DNA of 64,000 nt from NCBI GenBank assembly GCA_026770025.1, contig JAMXDE010000004.1:992001-1056000 (forward strand), given 5' to 3'. Both the position numbers and the translations under genes were made by a program. This DNA is from Craspedostauros australis. Lineage: Eukaryota; Bacillariophyta; Bacillariophyceae; Mastogloiales; Achnanthaceae. Below the pieces are notes generated by a model. That model did no database searches. It had not been told where the DNA came from and saw nothing but the letters and a program-made list of their open reading frames with translations. This document shows, one piece after another, positions 30,489-39,119 of this stretch. Every line of letters starts with the position of its first letter. Position 1 is the first letter of the stretch.

Positions 30489-33400
30489 TTATCGCGGCAG
30501 TTCATGCCCATCACAATTTTCCGTCTCATCATCCAACACAGCCTCACTTTCTGCATTGGCCTTCATTGTGTGAGCATCACACCACATCTGATGATTCAGC
30601 TCCTCTTCTTCTCTCTGCAACTCTTCTTCTCTTCGTTCCTCCTCTGTTGCAGCTGGCGCATTGTGGGTCGCCATGATTGCAGATGCTGTTGCTTTGTTTG
30701 TTGGGTTGGTGTTGGTGTTGGTTTCTGCCTTGATGAGGGCAGCCTGCTTCTTTTCTTTGCGTTGTTTGGCGTTGTACGCTGCAGACAGCGATGCTTTCAC
30801 CCGCATGGGATTAGCGTGCAGTTGTACGTACCAGTCAGTTTTCGTTCTTTCGTTGGCCATCAATTGTTCGTGTGCTTCATGTTCGGACGGTCTGTTTTTC
30901 GAGTCCTTCGCGGACGCTTCACTGATGTCCTTCAATTTGTCCGCGATGTAGTCTGGTAGTTTCGCGTTGATCCGTACGGTTTTGCTCGCCCAGCCTGGCA
31001 CTGCGAGTGGTGGGTGTTCGGTTTCTGCGGTCTTGTCCTTCAACTCCGCGGTGCGGTCGGTCGGCACGCATCCTTGTACGTCTTGGATCGCTTTGCCGAA
31101 CACCAGCCCCTTGCTCTCTGCCGCTGTGCGCCCGAGTTTTCGCGTCTTGTCCGTCTTCCTGAACGATTCGGACGTTATCGGCAGCTTGTCGGACTTGTGT
31201 GTGTGAACATCGGCAACGCCCAGCTGGTTGATGATCCAGCCGTCCCATTCAGCGCTCTTCACAACGACGTCTTCCGTGATGCCAGATGCAGCCACCAATC
31301 GCGCCTGGTCATCATCATACTTCACCTCGTGAGTTTGACGCACCTGTTGCCCGTTCGCGCGGAATCGTCGTTTTGGTGCGCCAGGAAGCGTCGTGATGTT
31401 GCCTTCGAGGGTCTCTGCGTTGACCAGTACCGTTGTCGTACCTGCGATGTTACCGGCTTGGAGCGCGAGGAAGAGTTGGAACGGGGTCTTGATGTCCTTG
31501 CCACTTTGCACGTATTTTCGCAGTACACGGGTGATGTACGCGAAGTGGGTGTCCAGCATGCTCTTACCGGTTTGGGCCTCCGTGTAAATCCATGCGATGA
31601 TTTTGGCGGCCTTTCGTGTTGCAAGGTTCTTGTTGAGTACCGATGTGATGAGCGCGATGTGCTCGTGACTGGCGAAACAACACGCGTTATCGCTCTGTAG
31701 GATGATCTCAGTCACGGATGGGTGAATGTCTTTGACCTTTTTTTGCACAATGTCAAGCAGTGCACCAACTTGAAGAGTGTCTTGTGTCGGTCTTCCACCG
31801 ACCACAATGTCAATGAACCGATAAGTAAAAATGTCGTTGCGACACGTGATGACCATCGCCCCAAGCAGTGACATTCCCTTTTTCCCCCAATATTCTTGTT
31901 GGGCTTCGCTTTGGCCTGTTGGTAGAATTTTTTGCTTATGGTCAAGTACCACATAGGCTCTTTCAGGCTTATCATTGAGTTCGGATTGATAAAAAGCGAT
32001 TTGTCGGAATTGCACTTTGGCACGCACTTTGTGAGCCATGTAATTAGTGATTTCATCAGCGAATCCCGGCGCCGCCGCAAGCATTGATTGCAATTCGTCC
32101 TTGTGTTCTGCGAGTTCGTTGTCCTTAAGCATTTCGACGAATGGGACAAAACGATCATTCACAAATCGCATTGCTGATCCACAACGGTTGCATACTTTAC
32201 GCGGTTGTTCGTTTGTTGTGACCACTGGAATGTCATTTGTGATGGTTGGCGTGTCGCTTTTGAGAGTGGTCTTCTTGCGTTTGTGCTTGTTGGTGCGTGC
32301 TTTGCGTTGGTTGGTTGAGGTGGTTGTTGCCTTCTTCTTCTTCTCCTTTTTGGTGGTGAGAGCGAACGCGGCCGAATGCATTGGATCGTCGCACTGAAGC
32401 TGCATGTGGGAGGCGGTGAACTCCCATTTGAGGAACACAACAAGCAGTTCGAGTGCATTCAAGAGGGAATCGGCCGTGCGCACATGTGGAGAGATGACGT
32501 CATTGGGCTCGTCGTTGTCGTTGTCGTTGTCGCTCTCGTCATTGGCATCGTTTTGTTCCTCTCCGTCTGTTTCATACTTAGCCTTCAGGAGGTCTACTAG
32601 GCGCGAAATTGCCTGTTTGAGTTTCTCCGTCGCCATCCAGAAGTAACTCTCGAAGGAAGAAAGGCCCGTCTTGATCTTACTTTTGCGTGTGAGCAGGTTA
32701 GTCATGAGGGTGAATGCAGGCATTCCAACTGGGTTGTTAGTCGTTGACGCGTACATGTCGAATAGTTGTTCGATTGACGTGCTTCCACGATCGAAGACGG
32801 GGACATTTTCAAATTTGATGCCTCCGAACTGTACCGTGTGACTCAGGCCTGCCTTGTACGTAGCGGTGGTCATGAGAAATGATGCCACACCAGACAGATT
32901 GCAAGCACGCACACGATACTGGAGAACCTTTGGCGGGATGAGTTCGCCACGGCTGAACATGTCATAGGCGCGTCGCAATGTTGTTAATTGACTCCGGGTG
33001 ATTGCAGTGCGTGCAGGCTCGACACGAATACGCTGTTCCTCTGACATGGTCTCCAGGTGACGAGAGAGGATTGCGGAGCTGTTAGTGAATGACGTAGATG
33101 CAGCGAGGACAGCTCTAGCTGCGATAGCCAGTGTCTGTTCCCCCCCAACACATAGGGTGTACAGATTTGGACCGAGTGCAGGCGGCGGTAGATCCGCGCG
33201 CGCGCGGACAAACTCCACGACCTGCTGCATCTGGCGTGTTGGCAACTCCTCCTGGGGGAGCAAGACACCCCAGAGCGCAGAAGCCACGTTGACCCACACA
33301 CGTGTTACATTCCACCATGTGTGCCTGTCGCAATTCCAGCCAAGCACGAATCCCTTGGGAGGCATGGAAGTAAACACGTTCATGTCGAAGTGATCCGTGA

Positions 33401-34082
33401 GCAACTCCATCACGCGAATCACAGCAGGGCGCCTCCAGTTCTCCCCCTCTTGCGGATCATACCCGAACTGACCTCCTCTCCTGTTCCTGCTGGCACGCGT
33501 TCCTTCCCCCCTGTCGTTGTCGTCGTAGGTGGTGTCGCTGTCATTGGAGGTGTCTGCATAGCCACCAGCTACAACAGCATTGCAGCGACGAGGGAGCCTC
33601 GCTGGTGGGGCAGGCTCGACAGGTGGTGCAACGTCAGGCACAGCAGGGGGTGGCGCGTTCACGATAACGCTCACCACTGCTCCATCGCCGACACCTCGTC
33701 CCTCGGATCGCACCCTGACGTTGGAGTCGTCGAAGACGCCTCCGTTGTCATCGAGGATGTGAACGAACACATGCAGCACGCGAGCGTGCGCATCCGTACT
33801 GTTCGGGACGAGGCTGCCATCCGCTGCATGCATCGGCTCCACATCAATCACTTGCGTGATGGTGGTTGGCTTCTGGACTGCAGGGGATGGCTTGTCGGGC
33901 AACAGTTGCTCCGCGGTAGGGAGCAAGTTTCCCTTGGAGTCAACAGGAGGAGCAGACACAGGGTAAGCAGAGCGCGGTTTCTTACAGGGGGAGGGGTTGG
34001 CATCCTTGGCCTTGGCGGTGGTGGAGAGAGGCATGTTGTAGTTGTTGGTGTAGGGTATAGTTGATACTTGGTTTGATGTCAT
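30489..34082 (-). CDS. Transposase of the 6-kb element
   Basis: 1,197 residues from ATG at 34082 (MTSNQVS); a second ATG at 34034 (MPLSTTAKAKD) is an alternative start. The upstream extension begins without ATG and runs through CAA repeats. A Cys pair, CNRCGS (from about residue 631), may bind zinc. The catalytic core is likely between 700 and 850: Asp714 in VVLDHKQKILP, then YWGKKGMSLLGAMVI, Asp798 in ILQSDNACCF, and Glu835 in TEAQTGKSMLDTHF, with Asp844 as another candidate. This D-D-E/D spacing fits an RNase H-fold transposase. I have a recollection of similar GK-x-G-x-S and SDNA motifs in Sola transposases; KDZ enzymes should also be compared. Residues 590-620 are Lys/Thr-rich, a possible nuclear signal. 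No internal stop is present, so the protein may be active. The stop lies at the edge of the C48-like motif mentioned for the neighbouring interval. Confidence 0.85.
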   Translation of the reverse strand: MTSNQVSTIPYTNNYNMPLSTTAKAKDANPSPCKKPRSAYPVSAPPVDSKGNLLPTAEQLLPDKPSPAVQKPTTITQVIDVEPMHAADGSLVPNSTDAHARVLHVFVHILDDNGGVFDDSNVRVRSEGRGVGDGAVVSVIVNAPPPAVPDVAPPVEPAPPARLPRRCNAVVAGGYADTSNDSDTTYDDNDRGEGTRASRNRRGGQFGYDPQEGENWRRPAVIRVMELLTDHFDMNVFTSMPPKGFVLGWNCDRHTWWNVTRVWVNVASALWGVLLPQEELPTRQMQQVVEFVRARADLPPPALGPNLYTLCVGGEQTLAIAARAVLAASTSFTNSSAILSRHLETMSEEQRIRVEPARTAITRSQLTTLRRAYDMFSRGELIPPKVLQYRVRACNLSGVASFLMTTATYKAGLSHTVQFGGIKFENVPVFDRGSTSIEQLFDMYASTTNNPVGMPAFTLMTNLLTRKSKIKTGLSSFESYFWMATEKLKQAISRLVDLLKAKYETDGEEQNDANDESDNDNDNDEPNDVISPHVRTADSLLNALELLVVFLKWEFTASHMQLQCDDPMHSAAFALTTKKEKKKKATTTSTNQRKARTNKHKRKKTTLKSDTPTITNDIPVVTTNEQPRKVCNRCGSAMRFVNDRFVPFVEMLKDNELAEHKDELQSMLAAAPGFADEITNYMAHKVRAKVQFRQIAFYQSELNDKPERAYVVLDHKQKILPTGQSEAQQEYWGKKGMSLLGAMVITCRNDIFTYRFIDIVVGGRPTQDTLQVGALLDIVQKKVKDIHPSVTEIILQSDNACCFASHEHIALITSVLNKNLATRKAAKIIAWIYTEAQTGKSMLDTHFAYITRVLRKYVQSGKDIKTPFQLFLALQAGNIAGTTTVLVNAETLEGNITTLPGAPKRRFRANGQQVRQTHEVKYDDDQARLVAASGITEDVVVKSAEWDGWIINQLGVADVHTHKSDKLPITSESFRKTDKTRKLGRTAAESKGLVFGKAIQDVQGCVPTDRTAELKDKTAETEHPPLAVPGWASKTVRINAKLPDYIADKLKDISEASAKDSKNRPSEHEAHEQLMANERTKTDWYVQLHANPMRVKASLSAAYNAKQRKEKKQAALIKAETNTNTNPTNKATASAIMATHNAPAATEEERREEELQREEEELNHQMWCDAHTMKANAESEAVLDDETENCDGHELPR

Positions 34083-34560
34083 GAACTGCACTGGTATGAG
34101 ACGAAGTGACGACGGAGAGCATACAATGCAAGGTCGACCATTTGTTGACAACAACAACAACAACAACTACTACTACTACTACTACTACTACTACACTAAT
34201 AGGGCGAGCACAAGCATGGAACACAACAGCGAGTGCGCATGGCATTGGCGAGGAAAGTTGTGAAATGGAGCGAAAGAGTGGCGATGATTTGCGGAATTGT
34301 GAGCGGATGGCGATGATGTTGGATGTGTGATGTGTTTTGTGTGATGTGTTTTGTGTGATGTGTTTTGTGACGATCAAAATGTGAGATCATGTGGCGCAGG
34401 CTAACGTGTATTTAACGCGTACCAAACGAACGACATTTTCTGCGTCCGGTCCATGACTGACTGCCTCATGATAAATGCATCGGAACAGCATGGAACCTTC
34501 TGAAAAACAACAAGTAGTTTCACGGGGTCGACCCATACGACTTTATCATATTTTTGACTA
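34083..34560. other. Transposase upstream region
   Basis: Contains (CAA)n then (CTA)n at about 34147-34195 and three tandem copies of TGTGATGTGTTTTG at about 34326-34368. These lie between the transposase ATG and the right inverted repeat and should include its promoter. Confidence 0.7.
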
Positions 34561-34716
34561 TCCATAAAACTTAAAATAGGATCTAACTAAAAAATCCATC
34601 GGTTAATTATTTATATGGAGACTACGAGGATTATGAATATGTGCTTGGTTTGGATATCGAAGACAAATTTTATAGATGCCAATAACGGAGTGCAGGTCGA
34701 CTCACTCGGGGGGCTC
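34561..34716 (-). repeat. Right terminal inverted repeat, 156 bp
   Basis: Reverse complement partner of 28657-28812. The last 38 bp (34679-34716) match perfectly. Confidence 0.93.
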
Positions 34717-34720
34717 CTAG
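34717..34720. repeat. Target site duplication CTAG, right
   Basis: Second copy of the CTAG found at 28653-28656. The duplicated block resumes with TACAATTGGGACGG, matching CACAATTGGGATGG in copy A. Confidence 0.93.
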
Positions 34721-35131
34721 TACAATTGGGACGGCAGGGTTGGCGAATCCCACATGGCGAATTGTGAAAAGCAACACAAGGTTTCGGATGCATACATCTC
34801 GGACACACTATTGCAGACATTCCCAGAGCGATCCGTTTGCTGGTGCCGCAACTATTACACGCTGGAGTATGTTGGTCCATGCTAATGGTGAGACGGCTTC
34901 TTGTCCTGTGTTGTTGCAGAGTATTCATTTGCTAATTTAGCTTTACTTTGCGTACAATTCGTTGTCACGTTGCTGTTACATAAAATCTGGTCCCCCAAAA
35001 GTGTCTCCATCGTGGGAGGTAGGGGAAGAGGGGCAATCGATCTGTCGTGTGGCTGTTTGGCTGTCGTGGTAGGTGACCTGCCTGATGCACTGCAGATGAT
35101 GATGATGTCGATGGCGTTCAGCGCAAAGCGC

Positions 35132-36778
35132 TTACTTCTGCACACCCATCTCTTCATCGCTCTCGCCAACGCTGTCGTTCTCAGCCTGGTTCAGCTTGTC
35201 CATGGCAGCAGTCTCCATGCGAAGGGCAGACTCGAAGACGGAGGCATCCTCCTCGTTGCTGCAGGCGTTGATCTCCTCGCGAAGCCCCTTGATGTTAGAC
35301 AGGATGCGCTCGCGACGGACGGAGTAAGACTCGTTCTGTGTGGCCAAGGCCTTCTGGAGCTCGAGGTACTCGCGTGGGACGGCGGTGGAACCGGCCTCAC
35401 CGACAAGCACGTTGGTTCCCAAATGCATGTTGCGGTTGCTCTGGTGGTCTGGCTTCATGCCGGCGGCGCGCTCCTCTGGGGTGCCGATGTACACCTCATC
35501 GAGCTGGAAGCCAGAGACGGCCTTGTGGATGGAGGCAAGGACCCAGGCTCCGGAGCAGATACCGGTGGCTTCCAACAACAGACAGAACTGGAGGAAGATG
35601 TAGACGATTGGGTTGGAGAGGAAGGCGATGGGGAAGACGGATGCAACCAGCTGCCATGTGATGGAGGCGATGATGGTGGTGATCAGGGCTCCGAGAAGTC
35701 CGGTGTTGAAGAATTCCTGGGTGCTGTCGGAGACTCCGAAGATGTTCTCGCCGGTTCCGACCTCGACATCGAGGGTGGTGACGCGGGCGATGATGAAGAA
35801 GCACATGGTCACGCAGATCTGACGTCCGATCATGAATCCTGGAAGGTTGCGTCCGTCACCGCGGAAGAGGAGCTCGCAGGTCTTGCGGGCCATTGGGTGG
35901 TCTCCACGGTCCTCCTTTGGAAGCTTGGCGACGGCGAAGAAGGCGATCTGCATACCCTCGAGCATACCGACGATGGACATGAAGAGGAAGAAGAGGATGA
36001 CGGCGACTCCGTTTGGCACTCCGGCCCACATGGTGGTCTTTCCATCGAACAGGGCGACGAGGGTGACAGCCATGGCGTAGCACAGGATGGCGAGGGAGAT
36101 GAGGATGCGGCCCCAGTAGAAGAGGTTCTGGGCACCGTCGCGTGGTGGTTCCTTGGACTCGATTTCCTTGCCGGAGGCCCAGACGAAGAACATCTGGACG
36201 AGGTAGCACGAATGCAGGAGTCCGGAGAACTCGATGGCGAGGGCGACGTAGAGGGTGAAGACGGCGAAGAAGTTGTTGATGTAGTCAAGCATGCAGAGGG
36301 AGGCGTTGACTTGGGAGTTGAGCTGTCCGGCTTGAGCGGTCATGAGGATCATGGCGGCTCCGGATCCGAGGAAGATCTGGATGATGATGTCTGGGAGTCC
36401 GAAGACCTCGGCATCGGCGAGTGGGGCACCGCACTGGTTGATGGTGAAGACCATGAGGAGGACCATGAACTGACGTCCCATGAGGTAGCGATCGAGGTTG
36501 TCACCCTTGTGGGCGAGGGAGGTGCACTGGTGAGCGGTTGGGTGGGATTCGACGTAGAGGTCACGGTCGACTGGTGGGAGACCGACGAGGGAACCCTGTC
36601 CTCCCTCAACCATGTTGAGCCAGACAAGGGCCGTGATCATGACGATCAGGGCAACGGCTGGGTGGACCTCGGACGAGACCTTGGTCTGCTCATTGAAGAT
36701 GAGTCCGCAGACGATGGTGATCGAGAAGATGAGGAGTCCGGTGGAGTACACCGACTTGACGAGCTGAACGGGATCCAT
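35132..36778 (-). CDS. SIT: Silicic acid transporter, SIT-B
   Basis: 548 residues from ATG at 36778, the same length as SIT-A. By eye the two coding regions differ at about 19 silent positions and two codons: Thr206 to Ile (two bases changed) in the loop after the fifth or so hydrophobic segment, and Ala513 to Ser in the charged tail. All EG-x-Q and GRQ motifs are kept. The excess of silent changes shows that both copies have been under protein-level selection since the duplication, unless conversion has homogenised them. The transposon lies about 410 bases beyond the stop codon, thus in or beyond the 3' untranslated region, and does not break the gene. Confidence 0.95.
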   Translation of the reverse strand: MDPVQLVKSVYSTGLLIFSITIVCGLIFNEQTKVSSEVHPAVALIVMITALVWLNMVEGGQGSLVGLPPVDRDLYVESHPTAHQCTSLAHKGDNLDRYLMGRQFMVLLMVFTINQCGAPLADAEVFGLPDIIIQIFLGSGAAMILMTAQAGQLNSQVNASLCMLDYINNFFAVFTLYVALAIEFSGLLHSCYLVQMFFVWASGKEIESKEPPRDGAQNLFYWGRILISLAILCYAMAVTLVALFDGKTTMWAGVPNGVAVILFFLFMSIVGMLEGMQIAFFAVAKLPKEDRGDHPMARKTCELLFRGDGRNLPGFMIGRQICVTMCFFIIARVTTLDVEVGTGENIFGVSDSTQEFFNTGLLGALITTIIASITWQLVASVFPIAFLSNPIVYIFLQFCLLLEATGICSGAWVLASIHKAVSGFQLDEVYIGTPEERAAGMKPDHQSNRNMHLGTNVLVGEAGSTAVPREYLELQKALATQNESYSVRRERILSNIKGLREEINACSNEEDASVFESALRMETAAMDKLNQAENDSVGESDEEMGVQK

Positions 36779-38885
36779 TTTGCTTGTTTGTTTGTTTGCT
36801 TGTTGTTGTTGTTGATACTCTGGTTGTTGCTGTGATTGAGCGTTGCAGAGATTGCAGAGATTGCAAGATTGTGAGATTGTGAGATGAATGAGGAGTGAAG
36901 AGTGGAAGTCGATTTGAGTTGACGATCTTTGTTGGTGTTTGTGTGTTGTTTGTGTGTTGTGTGTGTGGCGTTTGCGTTGTGGTAGTCCGTTATTGACACC
37001 GTCGATACCGTTGACACTGTTGACACGGTTGATGCTGGTGTTGGAGTTGTGGATGTTCTCGTTGCGGTGGAGTGGAGATGGTGTGGATACCCCACTCCAC
37101 ACTTCTCCAATGTTCCTATTTCTCGGACTACAGCAGAGAAGATACTCACCTTTACCTTCGGCGCAACTCGCCTTCACCCATGGTCTGACAGAAAACAAAC
37201 ATGAAACATGAGAGATGAAGCATCAGCGATGGTTTGGCTCCGCATCTTTGATTTTGGTGGGTTGCGGACTGTCATTGTTGCTGCCACTGTTCTGCCTTTT
37301 GATGATCGTCTTCACCTTTGTGACGGAATTTGTGAGTACGGTTGACTTTGGCGACAGCGTGTCATGCTTTCCAAGATTGACCGGTATGTCGTGCGACATC
37401 GTGTCTGGCCTAAATAGCTGTTGGAGCCAAGATCCCACTACCGGGTCGATATGGTCGAATGAACGTGCTCGCTCGTTTGTGGGATCGGTCCTGCTCGGTG
37501 TCACGTTTTGAGAGAGCGGAGTGATGCCAATCACAACGGATCATCGCATTGTTTGTTGTGAGAAGGATGTGTTGTGAGCCAAACGGTGATTGTCACGTGT
37601 GCGTGCATGCGCGCACTTGCCTTTCGCGCACTGGGGTATGCATGTGTAACAGTAGCGAGTCGCTGTTGGGCGATGAGTTGTCTGTCTGTTTGTCAGTCTG
37701 TCCTTTCTTGTGTTTGTGGTTTGTGTTGTTCCAGATGTGACCGTGTAAGTTGGTAGCCAGTTGATCAAATGTGACTGTTGATGAGATGTGGCCGTGGATT
37801 GAAATGGGCCGTTGATGGAACACGAACAACAACAACAACAACAACAACAACAATCAAACTCAGCAATCGATGGGCAGAATGTGATGGACCAACTCACAGC
37901 CGAATAGAGTAATGGAAGAATCAATCGGGCGATCCTGATGAGATGGCCTCGAAAGACATGGTATTTCCTTTCTGATGGTGACTCCCGGTATTGCGGATCA
38001 CCTCTTCCATCCATTCATCTTGACGCAACAGGTGTGTTGCCTCGTGATGCTTGCATCTGTCTCGACAAGTGCTTCCGCCGATCGTCTGCGTTTGGGGCAG
38101 CACAACCTTGTCGTAGGCGCTGTGATACGACGCCGGAGTTAAAAGAGTCACTGTATTGCTTTGCTCGTTCGGATGCTCCGGAGGCGTTCCGACCCCAATT
38201 CCGTGATGCGATGCGATGCTGCTACCAAGTGCATGGACTTGCCAAGCCTCACCGATCCCGAGAACGCGTAGCTGTTGGTCAATAGCGGATACAAGAGCGA
38301 GGCATACATGCGTGGAACAAGAAGGCAAAGGCGATAACCCGATGCTCCCATCGTCATTCGCACAAGGGCAGCGACAGACATCCGCTCACAGCTGTAAAAC
38401 GACGACGTAGAGCGCGAGATCGTTTGAGCAACGTGTGCAACACGTGAACCGAAACACTGAAATGTTGCGACTCTGGCATCGTTTTCGCACCCCGTGCGAT
38501 GCGTGATGCATGATGCGGTCAGCATCTTGCGACGCCACAGTGATGGATGATCAAAGCGTATGAAGCCGAAAGAGGATCGTCGTTTCGAAGTCGCGGCGGG
38601 AGCATGAGCACAAGCCTGGCGGCGCAGCGCTGGTGATGGTTTCGCCTTTTGGTTGCGGCGTGCGATTTTGTGACGGCGACAAGTTGTGGATAGAACCGTT
38701 ATAAAACGTTATATTCAAATTATGGAATATCATCAAGCGCAGTTTTGTCTCTCGCTCTTCTTCCGCCCACCTCTCTCGTCTCCTCTTTCTTGACGGTATG
38801 CAGGGCAGCATCCTAATTCTACAATTCTACATTTTCGAGTATGATGCTATACCGTATTATAAATCAGCGCGTTTCATTCATGCTC
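36779..38885. other. SIT-B upstream region and spacer
   Basis: Equivalent of 18844-20924. The proximal part, 36852-37407, shows no difference from copy A by eye. The distal part (37420-38700) has scattered changes and small indels. No gene is convincing. Confidence 0.6.
37067..37100. promoter_or_regulatory. 9-bp stem-loop in SIT-B leader
   Basis: Same GTGGAGTGG/CCACTCCAC arms and 16-base loop as in SIT-A at 19126-19159, at the same distance from the start codon. Confidence 0.45.
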
Positions 38886-39118
38886 TAGAGGTGCGATACG
38901 TCAGTCAGCACGGACACCTCGTCGTCCTCGGCGCCACCAATGTCGCCATCGTTCCGACGTTCAAATTCTGTGGGAGGCCTTGGTGATATGTGCGTATCAT
39001 CGCCGTGTGTCAATGCTTCAGTGGGTGTTGTGTGAACCGAGCTGCTGTGTACTGCACGACTACTCTGACATTGTCTTTTAGTTTGCGTGGATCAAGTTGT
39101 ACTGGCTGCAGAAATCAA
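38886..39118 (-). pseudogene. Decayed 3' stub of ATPase-A
   Basis: Matches the last about 75 codons of ATPase-A (20925-21150). The final codons (VLTDVSHL and stop) are kept, but upstream there is a nonsense change (the CAA of ANQKT is TAA here, plus-strand TTA at 39078-39080) and a short insertion that shifts the frame near 39045-39065. There is no ATPase domain or promoter, so this is a by-product of the duplication. Confidence 0.88.
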
Positions 39119-39119
39119 A

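Larger units (their letters stand above)
28657..34716 (-). mobile_element. Complete 6,060-bp DNA transposon, candidate Sola-type
   Basis: Both ends are fixed by comparison with the empty site in copy A. The termini are GAGCCCCCCGAGTGAGTCGA and its reverse complement; 38 bp are identical, and the inverted repeats extend at lower identity to 156 bp on each side without a length change. The target duplication is CTAG. The element encodes a transposase on the minus strand (30489-34082) and about 1.7 kb at the left end without an assigned gene. A 4-bp target duplication, long inverted repeats starting GAG, and the motif set of the protein suggest the Sola superfamily. This is inference; other DDE superfamilies are not excluded. 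Intact ends and a long open transposase frame point to a recent insertion. Confidence 0.92.
34721..39119. repeat. Segmental duplication, copy B, right part
   Basis: Matches about 16784-21150 of copy A. Holds SIT-B, its upstream region and the decayed 3' stub of ATPase-A. Length changes against copy A are small and lie mostly in simple repeats, for example the CAA run near 37828-37852, which is longer here. Confidence 0.95.

Noticed and set aside
34901-36835. 644-codon plus-strand open frame over SIT-B, and its counterpart at 16963-18240
   Set aside because: It is the exact antisense of the SIT coding region; its acidic Gly/Asp composition comes from the codon pattern of the opposite strand. 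The SIT motifs decide the strand.
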